Source: Actinomycetes bacterium (lineage in GTDB: Bacteria; Actinomycetota; Aquicultoria; CAJVYJ01; JAUVQD01). From it: a stretch of DNA of 5,540 nt. A program made the translations under genes and the position numbers. The stretch lies in assembly GCA_030598355.1 (NCBI GenBank), contig JAUVQD010000103.1:1-5540 (forward strand). Direction: 5' to 3'. The notes beneath the pieces were generated by a model. That model searched no databases. It had not been told where the DNA came from and saw nothing but the letters and a program-made list of their open reading frames with translations. Of the stretch, positions 4,743-5,540 are shown in pieces (position 1 is the stretch's first letter; every line of letters starts with the position of its first letter).

Positions 4743-5540
4743 AATCAGAGTTCACCAGCTAGCCAAAGAGCTAGACATGACCAACGAAAAAGTTATCGAA
4801 CACTTGACCAAAAAAGGCATTCCCGTAAAGAGCTCGTTTGAGGCCCTTGACGAGGAAACATCTGAACAAGTTCGTAAAGTAGTGAGTCGAGAATTGGAAA
4901 AAGCAGAAGCAAGAATTCAGGCAAAGAATGTTAAGCCCGGCGCGAAAGCGGAAGAAACCCCACCGGCGAAGGAAGAAAAGAAAACCAAAGTGAAGGCGCC
5001 GCCTGACGAAGTTGTTGTGGAAGAGATTGAGTCGAGCGCTGAAGAAGAGGATAAACCAGTTGTTGAGATTCCTGAGGGCGCGACCGTCAAAGAACTCGGC
5101 GCGGCCTTGGGCAAGAATCCAAACGATTTGATAAAGACTTTAATTAAACTGGGCGAGATGGTCACGATCAACCAGAATATAAGCGCCGAAGCCATTGGGG
5201 TTTTAGGCGATGATCTTGGAATTCAATTCGATATTAACGCAGAAGAAACTGAGGAAGAAGAAGAAATTTTCGATGACGAAGCTTCGCTGCAGCCCAGACC
5301 ACCGGTTATAACGGTAATGGGACACGTCGACCACGGCAAAACACTCTTGCTTGACGCGATAAGAAAGACTGACGTACTTGCCGGTGAGGCAGGTGGCATA
5401 ACACAACACATTGGTGCATATCAGGTTTTTCATAACGATAAAAGAGTAACGTTTATTGATACGCCGGGGCACGAGGCTTTTACGGCCATGAGGGCTCGCG
5501 GAGCCAGCGTAACTGATATTGCTGTATTGGTTGTGGCAGC
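4735..5540 (+). CDS. infB: Translation initiation factor IF-2, N-terminal part, 3' partial
   Basis: IF-2 is the GTPase that brings fMet-tRNA to the 30S subunit and promotes subunit joining. The frame is open from ATG 4735 to the right edge, 268 full codons. An IF2_N module occupies about residues 1-52 ([20 protein letters not shown]). A charged, low-complexity Lys/Glu/Pro linker spans about 53-108. A second IF2_N-like module follows at about 110-168 ([20 protein letters not shown]), then an acidic stretch at 170-182. The G domain starts near 188: G1 GHVDHGKT at 196-203, switch [11 protein letters not shown] at 220-229, and G3 DTPGH at 242-246. G4, G5 and the C-terminal domains lie beyond the window. 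The residue after GKT is Leu where many homologues have Ser or Thr; this position varies. The N-terminal extension is short for Actinobacteria. infB begins 70 nt after nusA and may be coupled to the mini-ORF at 4716. Confidence 0.97.
   Translation, partial: MPKIRVHQLAKELDMTNEKVIEHLTKKGIPVKSSFEALDEETSEQVRKVVSRELEKAEARIQAKNVKPGAKAEETPPAKEEKKTKVKAPPDEVVVEEIESSAEEEDKPVVEIPEGATVKELGAALGKNPNDLIKTLIKLGEMVTINQNISAEAIGVLGDDLGIQFDINAEETEEEEEIFDDEASLQPRPPVITVMGHVDHGKTLLLDAIRKTDVLAGEAGGITQHIGAYQVFHNDKRVTFIDTPGHEAFTAMRARGASVTDIAVLVVA

Noticed and set aside
4917..5472. Three - strand open frames antisense to infB
   Set aside because: Ser/Thr- and Phe-rich products arise from complementing the Glu/Lys-rich linker and G domain codons of IF-2; no independent coding support.

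Overview
This is a bacterial housekeeping segment. All six main genes are on the + strand and I find no credible gene on the - strand. In order they are: the C-terminal half of ispG (isoprenoid synthesis), proS (prolyl-tRNA synthetase), a small family 2 glycosyltransferase, rimP (30S maturation), nusA (transcription elongation/termination factor) and the N-terminal part of infB (initiation factor IF-2), which runs off the right edge. Base composition is moderate (roughly 45-50% GC by eye). TTG starts seem likely for proS and rimP.

The order ispG - proS - (variable gene) - rimP - nusA - infB is shared by Actinobacteria and Firmicutes. Clostridia and Bacilli usually have polC between proS and rimP, and a small glycosyltransferase sits there instead here. 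That, with a short NusA lacking proteobacterial C-terminal repeats, suggests an actinobacterial or deep Gram-positive lineage of moderate GC. This is inference and no finer taxonomy can be given.

Layout: 3-557 ispG (left-truncated); 583-2280 proS with a good Shine-Dalgarno; 2270-2941 glycosyltransferase, overlapping proS by 11 nt. Next is a 108-nt gap, 2942-3049, holding a probable extended -10 promoter followed at once by an intrinsic terminator hairpin. Then come 3050-3532 rimP, 3525-4664 nusA (overlapping rimP by 8 nt) and a 70-nt gap with an eight-codon mini-ORF running into the infB start. infB occupies 4735 to the end.

Functionally there are two transcription blocks: the ispG/proS/glycosyltransferase block, and the classic rimP-nusA-infB operon for ribosome assembly, transcription control and translation initiation. 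The most interesting points are the promoter-terminator leader ahead of rimP (a candidate NusA-responsive attenuator), a Cys/His-rich tail added to NusA, the absence of ylxR/ylxQ between nusA and infB, and the mini-ORF overlapping the infB start. I see no mobile element, CRISPR array, tRNA or rRNA, and no wholly new gene system.
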